DNA of 64,000 nt from Lysinibacillus pinottii (lineage in GTDB: Bacteria > Bacillota > Bacilli > Bacillales_A > Planococcaceae), in NCBI RefSeq assembly GCF_024753545.1, contig NZ_JANTOO010000001.1, positions 1 to 64,000 of the forward strand. The letters run 5' to 3'. Below are positions 41,461-48,338 of the stretch, one piece after another. Positions within the stretch are counted from its first letter, which is position 1; each line of letters opens with the position of its first letter. Under the pieces are notes generated by a model. That model made no database searches and had not been told where the DNA came from. It was given only the letters and a program-made list of their open reading frames with translations. The position numbers and the translations under genes were made by a program.

Positions 41461-42852
41461 TTATTTTACGTTCGGGTAAATCATTGTAGCGGGGTCAACA
41501 TATTCATCGAACTGCTCTTCTGTTAGCAGACCACTTGCAATAGCTGCTGCTTTTAACGTAGTGCCTTCTTTGTGAGCTTTTTTCGCAATTTTTGCTGCGC
41601 TTTCATAGCCGATATATGGATTTAATGCTGTTACAAGCATTAATGAGTTTTGTAAGTTATGATCGAGTACTTCTTTATTCGGCTCAATGCCAATTGCACA
41701 ATGGTCATTAAAAGATTTCATTGTATCTGCTAATAGGCGAGTTGATTGTAAGAAGTTATAAATGATGACTGGCTTAAAGACGTTTAGTTCAAAATTCCCT
41801 TGAGATGCTGCGAAAGCAATCGTCGCGTCATTTCCTACTACTTGTGTGACTACCATTGTCATCGCTTCACTTTGTGTAGGATTTACTTTACCAGGCATAA
41901 TGGAAGAGCCTGGTTCGTTTTCTGGGATCGTAATTTCACCAATCCCTGAGCGTGGCCCACTTGCAAGCCAACGAACGTCATTGGCAATTTTCATTAAATC
42001 AGTTGCTAAAGCTTTGAGAGCGCCATGTGCAACAACGGCTTCATCATGGCTTGTTAATGCATGGAATTTATTTGCAGCAGAGGCGAATGTTTTGCCTGTT
42101 AGCTCACTGATTTCCGCCGCAACACGATCACCAAATTCTGGATGTGCATTGATCCCAGTACCAACCGCTGTTCCACCAATCGCAAGCTCTTTCATATAGT
42201 CTATATTTTGAATAATCATATGCTCGGATTTCTCTAGCATAGCTGCCCAGCCGCTAATTTCCTGACCCAATGTAAGAGGTGTGGCATCCTGTAAATGTGT
42301 ACGACCAATTTTAATAATATCTTTAAATTGAGTGGCTTTGTCTTCCAAAGTTGATTTTAATAATCGTAGTCGTGGTAATAAATAATCTTCCACTTTTAAA
42401 ACTGCCGCAATATGCAATGCAGTTGGAAATGTATCATTCGAGCTTTGTGATTTATTGACATCATCGTTCGGATGAATGCGATCTGCCTCACCAGCATCCT
42501 GTAAAAGTTGGTTCGCGCGGTGTGCAATCACCTCATTAACGTTCATGTTTGATTGTGTACCACTGCCAGTTTGCCAAACAACTAGTGGGAATTGATCATC
42601 CCATTGTCCATTTAAAACTTCATCTGCTGCCTGAACGATTACATTCGCTTTAAGATCTGAAAGCTTGCCTAGTTTATTGTTCGCGATTGCAGCACTTTTC
42701 TTTAAAATAGCCATCGCCTGCACAAGCTCAATAGGCATTTGTTCCGTGCCAATTTGGAAATTTTCTTTACTGCGCTGTGTTTGCGCACCCCAAATTTTAT
42801 CAGCAGGTACTTTGATTTCTCCCATAGTGTCTTTTTCAATACGATAATCCAT
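41461..42852 (-). CDS. fumC: class II fumarate hydratase
   Basis: A 463-aa oxygen-stable, iron-free fumarase that converts fumarate to L-malate in the TCA cycle (B. subtilis CitG is 462 aa). The fumarase/aspartase signature GSSIMPGKVNPTQ is present, as are TGSGTQSNMNVNEV, RTHLQDATPLTLGQE and the C-terminal pattern typical of FumC rather than aspartase. AAAGGAGCTG precedes ATG 42852. Upstream on the same strand lie a Fur box, a consensus promoter and a terminator-like hairpin (42893-43039), so its expression may depend on read-through of that hairpin, or the upstream RNA may be a separate small RNA. Confidence 0.95.
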   Translation of the reverse strand: MDYRIEKDTMGEIKVPADKIWGAQTQRSKENFQIGTEQMPIELVQAMAILKKSAAIANNKLGKLSDLKANVIVQAADEVLNGQWDDQFPLVVWQTGSGTQSNMNVNEVIAHRANQLLQDAGEADRIHPNDDVNKSQSSNDTFPTALHIAAVLKVEDYLLPRLRLLKSTLEDKATQFKDIIKIGRTHLQDATPLTLGQEISGWAAMLEKSEHMIIQNIDYMKELAIGGTAVGTGINAHPEFGDRVAAEISELTGKTFASAANKFHALTSHDEAVVAHGALKALATDLMKIANDVRWLASGPRSGIGEITIPENEPGSSIMPGKVNPTQSEAMTMVVTQVVGNDATIAFAASQGNFELNVFKPVIIYNFLQSTRLLADTMKSFNDHCAIGIEPNKEVLDHNLQNSLMLVTALNPYIGYESAAKIAKKAHKEGTTLKAAAIASGLLTEEQFDEYVDPATMIYPNVK

Positions 42853-42892
42853 GTCAAAACAGCTCCTTTATTATGTAAAATTCCTCCAATAT

Positions 42893-43005
42893 ACAGATAA
42901 AAACGGATACTCTTAGTCTGATGTAAGAATATCCGTTTGATACATGCTTATTCAAAAAAGAGGGGGATTCTGAAATAAGCAATTTGGAGAAAAGAAATAA
43001 TCTAT
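42893..43005 (-). ncRNA. candidate Fur-regulated small RNA (FsrA-like)
   Basis: A predicted transcript of about 110 nt from the Fur-box promoter. It starts with an AU-rich tail containing UUUUCUCC. Then comes a hairpin, GCTTATT/AATAAGC (arms at 42974-42980 and 42946-42952), whose 21-nt loop carries CCCCCUCUUUUUU (C run at 42960-42966), a good complement to ribosome-binding sites. It ends with a 14-bp stem (42925-42938/42901-42914, one G-U) and a U-rich tail. This matches the plan of Fur-controlled sRNAs such as B. subtilis FsrA. No ORF is present. The alternative is a 5' leader or attenuator of fumC. The RNA end is inferred from the hairpin. Confidence 0.6.
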
Positions 43006-43006
43006 T

Positions 43007-43039
43007 GATAATGATAATTGTTATCAATTAAAATGTCAA
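43007..43039 (-). promoter_or_regulatory. sigma-A promoter overlapped by Fur box
   Basis: Minus strand TTGACA (43034-43039), 17-bp spacer, TATCAT (43011-43016). The 19-bp sequence GATAATGATAATTGTTATC (43007-43025) matches the Fur consensus at 17 of 19 positions and covers the -10 and part of the spacer. Iron-loaded Fur would shut this promoter. Confidence 0.82.
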
Positions 43040-43127
43040 CAAATTTGTTTGGAGAAATAATAGGGTGAGAATAATTCGCAATAGTACTATGGTTATTCCC
43101 GAATTTAGAGGAAATAAACGTTATAGA

Positions 43128-43343
43128 TTATCTCTTTTTCTTACCTAAATCTTTAAGTGGCTGCTTTTTAGGAACTTTCTCAAAAATAATTTTCACATGA
43201 TAATGGTGGTCGTCAATTTGAAGCACCTCAGTTACCTTTGCCTTTCGTCCTTTAATACGAATATCCTCTTCGATGGCAGGGAGTTTGACGAGCAATTGGC
43301 TTAATACGGACGTTTTATTTTCATAATAATGAGTGACAAACAT
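43128..43343 (-). CDS. small conserved-type hypothetical protein, 71 aa
   Basis: A 71-aa basic, soluble protein with a predicted small beta fold: EEDIRIKGRKAKVTEVLQ then HHYHVKIIFEKV, ending in a Lys-rich tail (DLGKKKR). GAAGGAGAAG precedes ATG 43343. The middle resembles short KOW/SH3-like nucleic-acid or ribosome-associated proteins, but I cannot name a family. It is monocistronic; the Fur-controlled promoter begins about 90 bases beyond its stop and is separate from it. Confidence 0.7.
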   Translation of the reverse strand: MFVTHYYENKTSVLSQLLVKLPAIEEDIRIKGRKAKVTEVLQIDDHHYHVKIIFEKVPKKQPLKDLGKKKR

Positions 43344-43869
43344 TGTTCTTCTCCTTCTAACATTTGATTGTTACTCAATTTATGAGGGGAGCCTAGTTTC
43401 TAGAACTTTTATAGATGGAATAGGTGCACGGAGAAAATTTGTTACTCAAACAGCATATAAAGGACCATGGCCTGCAAAAATGCTGATGATCTTGGGTATA
43501 ATCATAGAACTCCGTTGAATATTGCTGGGAAATTACACTCTTCGCAATTGAAAAATTTCATTCATACCGAGAATCACGCTGCCACTTAATTTTATAAAAA
43601 TCAAAAATATGACATAATTTCACGGAATGAAATTGCAACTTTCGACATATTTCTTATTTATTTCTCGGGAAATATCTCTTACATAATGGCGGTGTTGAGT
43701 GGGACTACGAGCGCTCAATTTTGCACTATTCCTGCTGTGAACTTTCATTGAAAAAATAATGACTTTATGATGTGATTGACTATTCTTAATTCTTTTTTAT
43801 CAAAGAGGTAGTGCGATAACGTTTCAGTAGAGACATTGTTCGTTATAATAAGAGGAAGGAGGAAATAAA
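43344..43869. other. intergenic region, no supported gene
   Basis: About 526 bases with no frame having a ribosome site. The stretch 43380-43520 can be read in minus-strand pieces (for example a run reading LRAPIPSIKVLETRLPS between stops), which suggests a degenerate dispersed repeat or gene remnant. TATAAT at about 43845 may be the -10 for the AAA ATPase gene. The rest shows nothing I can name. Confidence 0.4.
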
Positions 43870-44598
43870 ATGTATTTAAAATCATGTAAAGTGCTACAGG
43901 ACACGATTCCTAATAAACAAATGTATCCTTTTAATATCCCGAGCTTGCAGGATTTACAGGAGTTGGAGTTTCCAACTAATGTGACCTTCTTTGTTGGGGA
44001 AAATGGCTCGGGTAAATCAACCTTACTGGAAGCCATTGCAGATCGTTGCGATTTTAATACGGCAGGTGGTGGCCGCCAAAATCTGTATGAAGTACATAAG
44101 GCAGAATCTTCACTGGGTGAGTATATCCGTTTGTCGTGGATGCCGAAAATTTCAAATGGCTTTTTTCTTCGATCCGAAACATTTTATCAATTTGCCAGTC
44201 ATATTGATTTGATAGAAGATCCAAGGAGATATAACGCTTTTGGTGGAAAATCTCTACATCACCAATCCCATGGTGAATCCTTTCTGGCATTATTTATGAA
44301 TCGTTTTAAGGGTAAAGCGATTTATTTATTGGATGAGCCCGAGGCAGCATTGTCTCCAACAAGGCAATTAAGTTTGTTGAAAATTATGAAGGATCTAGAG
44401 CATGAGGCACAATTTATTATTGCCACACATTCACCGATTTTACTGGGCTATCCTAATGCAACGATTTATAGCTTTGACAATGATGAAATTGAAACAATCC
44501 GTTATGAGGATTCCATTCATTACATTGTCACCAAACGGTTTTTAGATGCACCGCAAACTATTTTTAGTGAGTTATTTGATGAGGAGAGGGAATCATGA
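43870..44598 (+). CDS. AAA/ABC-type ATPase (AAA_21-like)
   Basis: A 242-aa ATPase of the RecF/SMC-like predicted ABC ATPase group. Walker A VGENGSGKSTLLEAI (about residues 42-56), a signature-like SHGESFLALF (about 137-146), Walker B AIYLLDEPEAALSP and H-loop IATHSPILLGYPNA. It lacks transporter features and a long coiled coil, so it is a soluble ATPase. AGGAAGGAGG precedes ATG 43870. It overlaps the Eis-like acetyltransferase gene by 4 nt. Similar proteins occur widely as housekeeping or defence-linked ATPases; with only this partner, no defence role can be claimed. Confidence 0.85.
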   Translation: MYLKSCKVLQDTIPNKQMYPFNIPSLQDLQELEFPTNVTFFVGENGSGKSTLLEAIADRCDFNTAGGGRQNLYEVHKAESSLGEYIRLSWMPKISNGFFLRSETFYQFASHIDLIEDPRRYNAFGGKSLHHQSHGESFLALFMNRFKGKAIYLLDEPEAALSPTRQLSLLKIMKDLEHEAQFIIATHSPILLGYPNATIYSFDNDEIETIRYEDSIHYIVTKRFLDAPQTIFSELFDEERES

Positions 44599-45818
44599 AT
44601 CAACGAAAAGGCTTAATCATGCGAGAAATTCGATTGGATGAAATGGCACAATCTATTGACTTATTAAATTATGTCTTTCAAATGTCCATGTCTATTCATA
44701 AGGACCGTCGTTTTGTGAATGCGAAAAGTAGACAATTTAATGAGGGACATGCCATCGGATGGTTTGATGGCTCGCATTTAGTATCGCAAATTTTAAGTTT
44801 GCCTTTTGAAGTCAATGTCCATGGGAAGATTTATGAAATGGGGGGGATTACAGCAGTTGGCACCTACCCAGAGTATTCGGGCCATGGCTTGATGGAGAGC
44901 TTGATTATTGAAAGCCTACAAAGTATGCGCAACGAGGGACAATGTATATCCTATTTATTTCCATATTCAATTCCCTATTACCGAAAAAAGGGATGGGAAA
45001 TTATGAGTGACATTGTAGAGTTCCAAGTGAAGGATACACAGCTCCCGCATTATGCCGGACTCAATGGGAAAATTCGACGTGTCGATCCAAAGCATCAGGA
45101 TGTAGTGGATATCTACGCCCGATATGCCGAAAAAACACATGGGGTAATGGTGCGAAATAGCATTGCGTGGAATGAGAAGTTTCAGGAGGATTTCTGGGAA
45201 GAGAAATTCATTGACAGTGATGTTAACCTGCAGGCTGCCGTCTACTACGATGAAGGAGATGTGGCGCAGGGCTATATGTTCTATCGTATTATGGAGGAAA
45301 ATTATTATATTGATGAAATCGTCTATTTACAGGAAGAAGCACGTAAAGGGTTATGGAATTTTGTCTCTGCCCATAGCTCCATGATTTATAATGTCTATGG
45401 GAAAACGACAGGTAATGAAGCAGTAGCATTTCTATTAGAGGATAGTGAGATTATTCAAAAGGTCTCTCCTTATTTTATGGCGAGAATTGTGGATGTTAAA
45501 GAGTTTTTATTACGCTATCCATTTGTCAGTCAAGACTTTGAACTTCAGCTAGCCGTAACAGATCGGATTGTAGCTTGGAATAATGGTACCTTCATCATCA
45601 AAATGGTGGATGGTAAGCTGTCTGTCCAAAAGGTGAGTGAGACATTAAATGAAAATGCTGTCCATTTAACGGTGCAAACCTTGGCCACGATGCTGCTAGG
45701 CTATAAACGACCAAGCTATTTAGAAAAAATCGAACGGTTACAGGGACGTAAAGAGGAAATTGCCTTACTGGAGGACATATTACCCGTAGGCATACCGACC
45801 TTCATTGATTATTTCTAG
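44595..45818 (+). CDS. Eis-like N-acetyltransferase with SCP2-type domain
   Basis: A 407-aa protein of the Eis (enhanced intracellular survival) type: N-terminal GNAT domain with MGGITAVGTYPEYSGHGLMESLI (quoted in part), a second degenerate GNAT fold, and a C-terminal SCP2-like domain (about 300-407) ending in a free acidic/hydrophobic tail as in Eis. These enzymes acetylate amines, including aminoglycosides, at several positions. GAGGAGAGGGA precedes ATG 44595. It is coupled to the ATPase gene and ends at a terminator. Drug modification is a family possibility, not shown. Confidence 0.85.
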   Translation: MNQRKGLIMREIRLDEMAQSIDLLNYVFQMSMSIHKDRRFVNAKSRQFNEGHAIGWFDGSHLVSQILSLPFEVNVHGKIYEMGGITAVGTYPEYSGHGLMESLIIESLQSMRNEGQCISYLFPYSIPYYRKKGWEIMSDIVEFQVKDTQLPHYAGLNGKIRRVDPKHQDVVDIYARYAEKTHGVMVRNSIAWNEKFQEDFWEEKFIDSDVNLQAAVYYDEGDVAQGYMFYRIMEENYYIDEIVYLQEEARKGLWNFVSAHSSMIYNVYGKTTGNEAVAFLLEDSEIIQKVSPYFMARIVDVKEFLLRYPFVSQDFELQLAVTDRIVAWNNGTFIIKMVDGKLSVQKVSETLNENAVHLTVQTLATMLLGYKRPSYLEKIERLQGRKEEIALLEDILPVGIPTFIDYF

Positions 45819-45836
45819 GGATATACAAGCATATTG

Positions 45837-45870
45837 AGCTGAACTACTTCTCACAATAGTTCAGCTTTTA
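45837..45870 (+). terminator. intrinsic terminator
   Basis: AGCTGAACTA (45837-45846) pairs with TAGTTCAGCT (45857-45866), then TTTAT. Confidence 0.8.
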
Positions 45871-45953
45871 TTTGTCATAATGTTACTGCATAGTTGAACA
45901 AGGTTGTACCTTTAAATACATAGACATTCATGGATTTAGTGAGGGGGATAGAA

Positions 45954-46091
45954 ATGGATTTAATTGTCGGAATAGCTATTGTACTCATTGTGTTTTTCTC
46001 TTCTAGCCTAATTGAAAAAAGGTTGAAGTCCATTGAAAAACAAAACAATCGTGTCATCGAAATACTGGAAGAAATAAGAGATAAAAAATAA
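45954..46091 (+). CDS. small single-span membrane protein, 45 aa
   Basis: A 45-codon gene: ATG 45954 follows GAGGGGGATA, and the product has one membrane segment (IVGIAIVLIVFFSSS) then a charged helix (EKRLKSIEKQNNRVIEILEE) ending DKK. A promoter-like TTGAAC-N17-TACATA lies about 30 bases upstream. The layout (span plus short coiled tail) is common for Bacillaceae small membrane proteins, of which the family is unknown to me. Confidence 0.6.
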   Translation: MDLIVGIAIVLIVFFSSSLIEKRLKSIEKQNNRVIEILEEIRDKK

Positions 46092-46162
46092 AGGCATTTG
46101 CCAATAGGGGGATTTTACTTCAAGTAAAGGGTAGAGTCCTATTGGAATGGAGTTTTTATTAT

Positions 46163-46570
46163 ATGGATCTATATATTGAACGATTACAAGTGGCAGATGC
46201 CGAAAGTTTGTATAAATTTGAACTTGAAAACAGAAAATTTTTCGAAGAAATGGTACCTACTCGTGGAGAAGAATACTATAACCCTGAGATTTTTAAAAAA
46301 AGACACGAAGCTTTACTTGAAGAACAAGCTCAGGGAGGGTCATATTTCTATTTAATTAAAAATGAAGATAGTTCTATTCTAGGAAGAATAAATTTAGTGG
46401 ATATTGATAGATTTCATAAAATCGGTCATCTCGGTTATAGGGTGGGGCAAGAACATACTGCAAAAGGAATTGCTAATCAAGCATTACAAAAATTAATTGA
46501 AACAATAGCTGATGAGGATATAAAACAAATTAAGGCGGAAACAACAACAAATAACATAGCTTCTCAATGA
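46163..46570 (+). CDS. GNAT acetyltransferase, C-terminally truncated
   Basis: A 135-aa RimJ/RimL-type GNAT protein: opens LYIERLQVADAESLYKF, contains the acetyl-CoA region GYRVGQEHTAKGIANQAL, and stops right after TTTNNIASQ, where relatives go on for about 30-40 residues with the pattern of a final helix and strand. The stop codon coincides with the start of a hairpin (46569-46586) and is followed by the GACTGTAGACA terminator, so the tail appears to have been replaced. ATG 46163 is preferred over TTG 46142. It may be inactive. Confidence 0.6.
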   Translation: MDLYIERLQVADAESLYKFELENRKFFEEMVPTRGEEYYNPEIFKKRHEALLEEQAQGGSYFYLIKNEDSSILGRINLVDIDRFHKIGHLGYRVGQEHTAKGIANQALQKLIETIADEDIKQIKAETTTNNIASQ

Positions 46571-46589
46571 GCTGTTTAGACAGCTCCCA

Positions 46590-46642
46590 GACTGTAGACA
46601 AAATCCATCGAGTAGCTCACTCTCCATGGATTTTGTCATTTT
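46590..46642 (+). terminator. terminator carrying GACTGTAGACA motif
   Basis: GACTGTAGACA (46590-46600), then 11-bp perfect arms 46598-46608/46626-46636, tail GTCATTTTTC. It is built like the terminator at 26986-27040. Confidence 0.85.
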
Positions 46643-46700
46643 TCTTTCTCTTTCATTTCTAATATTGGTAAATTATTGCTGATTTCACTATACTCCTCAA

Positions 46701-46753
46701 GGGAAGCATCTAGACCCCGACCGCGGATATCGTCTGCCCGTAGTAGAAATCAA
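46701..46753 (-). repeat. degenerate Bacillaceae-type GC-rich intergenic repeat
   Basis: On the minus strand this reads GTTGATTTC, then a GGGCAGACG-like stretch, TCCGCGG and CGGGG, resembling the GTTGATTTCCG...CTTTCCGCGGG repeat often seen between genes of Bacillus and Lysinibacillus. It is more GC-rich than its surroundings. No intact gene is present; a short open minus-strand frame (about 30 codons to 46640) crosses it. Confidence 0.45.
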
Positions 46754-46785
46754 CGACTTTACTTTGTCTCATGTAAAATAAAAAA

Positions 46786-46810
46786 GACTGTAGACAGCTC
46801 TTTTTTATTT
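46786..46810 (+). repeat. GACTGTAGACA motif with T-run
   Basis: GACTGTAGACA (46786-46796) is followed by GCTC and a T6 run, the third plus-strand copy of the motif, without a proper stem. It may be a half-element. Confidence 0.5.
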
Positions 46811-46955
46811 ATTGTACAAATGGAGCAATTGAGTTGAAGAAGGATTGGTTATTGAATGAACTTAAAATGTGGTAATAATTTACTATGAATGTGTAATAGT
46901 TAAAGAAACAATGCTATAATTCATTTAAATATGTATGGAAGATCAAAAAACTTGT

Positions 46956-47071
46956 GATAAATCGATATCCCCCAGATTTATCCGCTAGATGATAGGAGTC
47001 AAATTTCAATGAATAGTCCAATCTAATATTCCCCTATTTAGCCAAAATCAGATTGAAATATCGGGGGATAT
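46956..47071 (+). promoter_or_regulatory. leader with RBS-sequestering structures (MFS gene)
   Basis: A -10 TATAAT at 46915-46920 would start a leader of about 145 nt. It holds a perfect hairpin GATAAATC/GATTTATC (46956-46963, 46975-46982) whose loop shows ATATCCCCC (46965-46973), complementary to GGGGGATAT (47063-47071), which includes the MFS ribosome site. A second anti-site ATATTCCCC (47026-47034, one T-G) overlaps the stop of a 5-codon leader peptide. CAATCT/AGATTG (47019-47024, 47050-47055) is a competing stem. This is the layout of a translational attenuator. Confidence 0.6.
47009..47026 (+). CDS. putative leader peptide MNSPI
   Basis: ATG 47009 with AGGAG ten bases upstream opens a five-codon frame (Met-Asn-Ser-Pro-Ile, stop TAA 47024-47026). 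Its stop overlaps the anti-RBS sequence, so a ribosome here would disturb the fold. The Pro near the end could favour stalling. Too short to judge by itself. Confidence 0.4.
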   Translation: MNSPI

Positions 47072-47074
47072 AAA

Positions 47075-48286
47075 ATGAAATTGAATAGAAATTTTTCTTT
47101 ATTACTTTTAGGTCAGTCACTCGCTAATATAGGCGATGTATTATATATAGTCAGTGTTATAAGTACAATTTTTTTGTTAACAGGCTCTGCCATTGCAGCA
47201 TCGTTTGTGCCATTTACAATTGCCTCTTCTATGTTTATATCTAGTCTGCTGACACCTCTGTTGGTTGAGAAACTAAATCTTAAATGGTTACTAGCTGGGT
47301 CACAAATTGCAAAAACGATTTTACTCTTTATTCTAGGGTTTATGGTAATGGGTTTATCAGCAGCTAATTATTATTTTATCTTTTTCATAATAGGAATGAT
47401 TGCTTTTTTTGATGGATGTGCTAACCCAATCAGGCAGACATTGACTCCATACTATGTTAAACCTGAAAAGCTACTTCAAGCTAATGGAATTTCGGAAACG
47501 ATTACGCAGGTCATCCAAGCAGGTATGTGGTTCGTAGGAAGTTCCTTGTTAATTATTATGAGCGCTCAACAACTGATTTGGTTAGTTGGATGTTTATTTG
47601 TCACGGCAAGCGTATTACTTTGTCTGCTAGAAAGTGTAAACAATCATCCATCAACCGAAATAAAGGGGAAACTTGAAAAGATTAAAGAGGGTTGGCAAAC
47701 TTTATCTAATACGCCAGTTTTAAAAAGGATTGCTTGGATAGAATTTTTAGAAACAATTGCAGCAACAGTTTGGATAGCTGCTATTTTATATGTGTTTGTC
47801 AGCGATGCTTTGAACGTTGATGAAAAATGGTGGGGATTTATCAATGGAGCCAACTTTTTAGGGTTGATTTTAGGAAGTGCCTATTGTATTAAATTTTCTT
47901 CTGTGGTGGAAGAGAAAATAGGAGCCTATATTTTTGTTGGTTCCTTTGCAAGCTTCATATTTACAATGTTATTTAGCATAAACAGCATTCCAATGATTTC
48001 CTTACTTTTATCACTTTGTGTAGGGCTTTTTGGACAAATTAAACAAATTCCTCAACAAACAGTGATACAAACCAGTGTGTCAAAAGAACAGTTATCAACG
48101 GTTTATACTTCATTAGGTGCTATCGGGACTGGGATTTTCGGCATTGGCTCTCTTGTTATGGGGGTAATAGCAGATTTAGTAGGAATTAGACTGGTTTTTG
48201 TCATTTCGGGGCTATTACTTGCGATAGTCAGTGTAATCGCTCAGAAAAATAAGCAACTGTTTGTTAGAAATGTTTTAAAACAATAA
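47075..48286 (+). CDS. MFS efflux protein (MefA/macrolide-type)
   Basis: A 403-aa major facilitator protein with 12 membrane segments, close in style to the Mef/enterobactin-exporter-like group. It opens LNRNFSLLLLGQSLANIGDVLY, and loop 4-5 has FDGCANPIRQTLTPYYV. The ATG 47075 lies four bases after GGGGGATAT, which is complementary to upstream leader segments. It is monocistronic with its own terminator. Export of an antibiotic that acts on ribosomes would agree with the leader, but the substrate is inference. Confidence 0.85.
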   Translation: MKLNRNFSLLLLGQSLANIGDVLYIVSVISTIFLLTGSAIAASFVPFTIASSMFISSLLTPLLVEKLNLKWLLAGSQIAKTILLFILGFMVMGLSAANYYFIFFIIGMIAFFDGCANPIRQTLTPYYVKPEKLLQANGISETITQVIQAGMWFVGSSLLIIMSAQQLIWLVGCLFVTASVLLCLLESVNNHPSTEIKGKLEKIKEGWQTLSNTPVLKRIAWIEFLETIAATVWIAAILYVFVSDALNVDEKWWGFINGANFLGLILGSAYCIKFSSVVEEKIGAYIFVGSFASFIFTMLFSINSIPMISLLLSLCVGLFGQIKQIPQQTVIQTSVSKEQLSTVYTSLGAIGTGIFGIGSLVMGVIADLVGIRLVFVISGLLLAIVSVIAQKNKQLFVRNVLKQ

Positions 48287-48302
48287 AATGAAAGAAGAAG
48301 TT

Positions 48303-48331
48303 GGACCATCATATTTTTGATGGTCCTTTTT
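48303..48331. terminator. intrinsic terminator between MFS and MocR genes
   Basis: GGACCATCA (48303-48311) pairs with TGATGGTCC (48318-48326), then T5 on the plus strand. Confidence 0.85.
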
Positions 48332-48338
48332 ATGAAAC

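Noticed and set aside
43333..43518. 61-codon plus-strand frame
   Set aside because: Starts within the neighbouring minus-strand gene's ribosome site region, has no site of its own and no sensible composition.
43870..45818. ATPase plus Eis-like acetyltransferase as a two-gene defence system
   Set aside because: The ATPase lacks the nuclease (TOPRIM or HNH) partner typical of OLD, Gabija or similar systems; a drug- or housekeeping-related pair is as likely.
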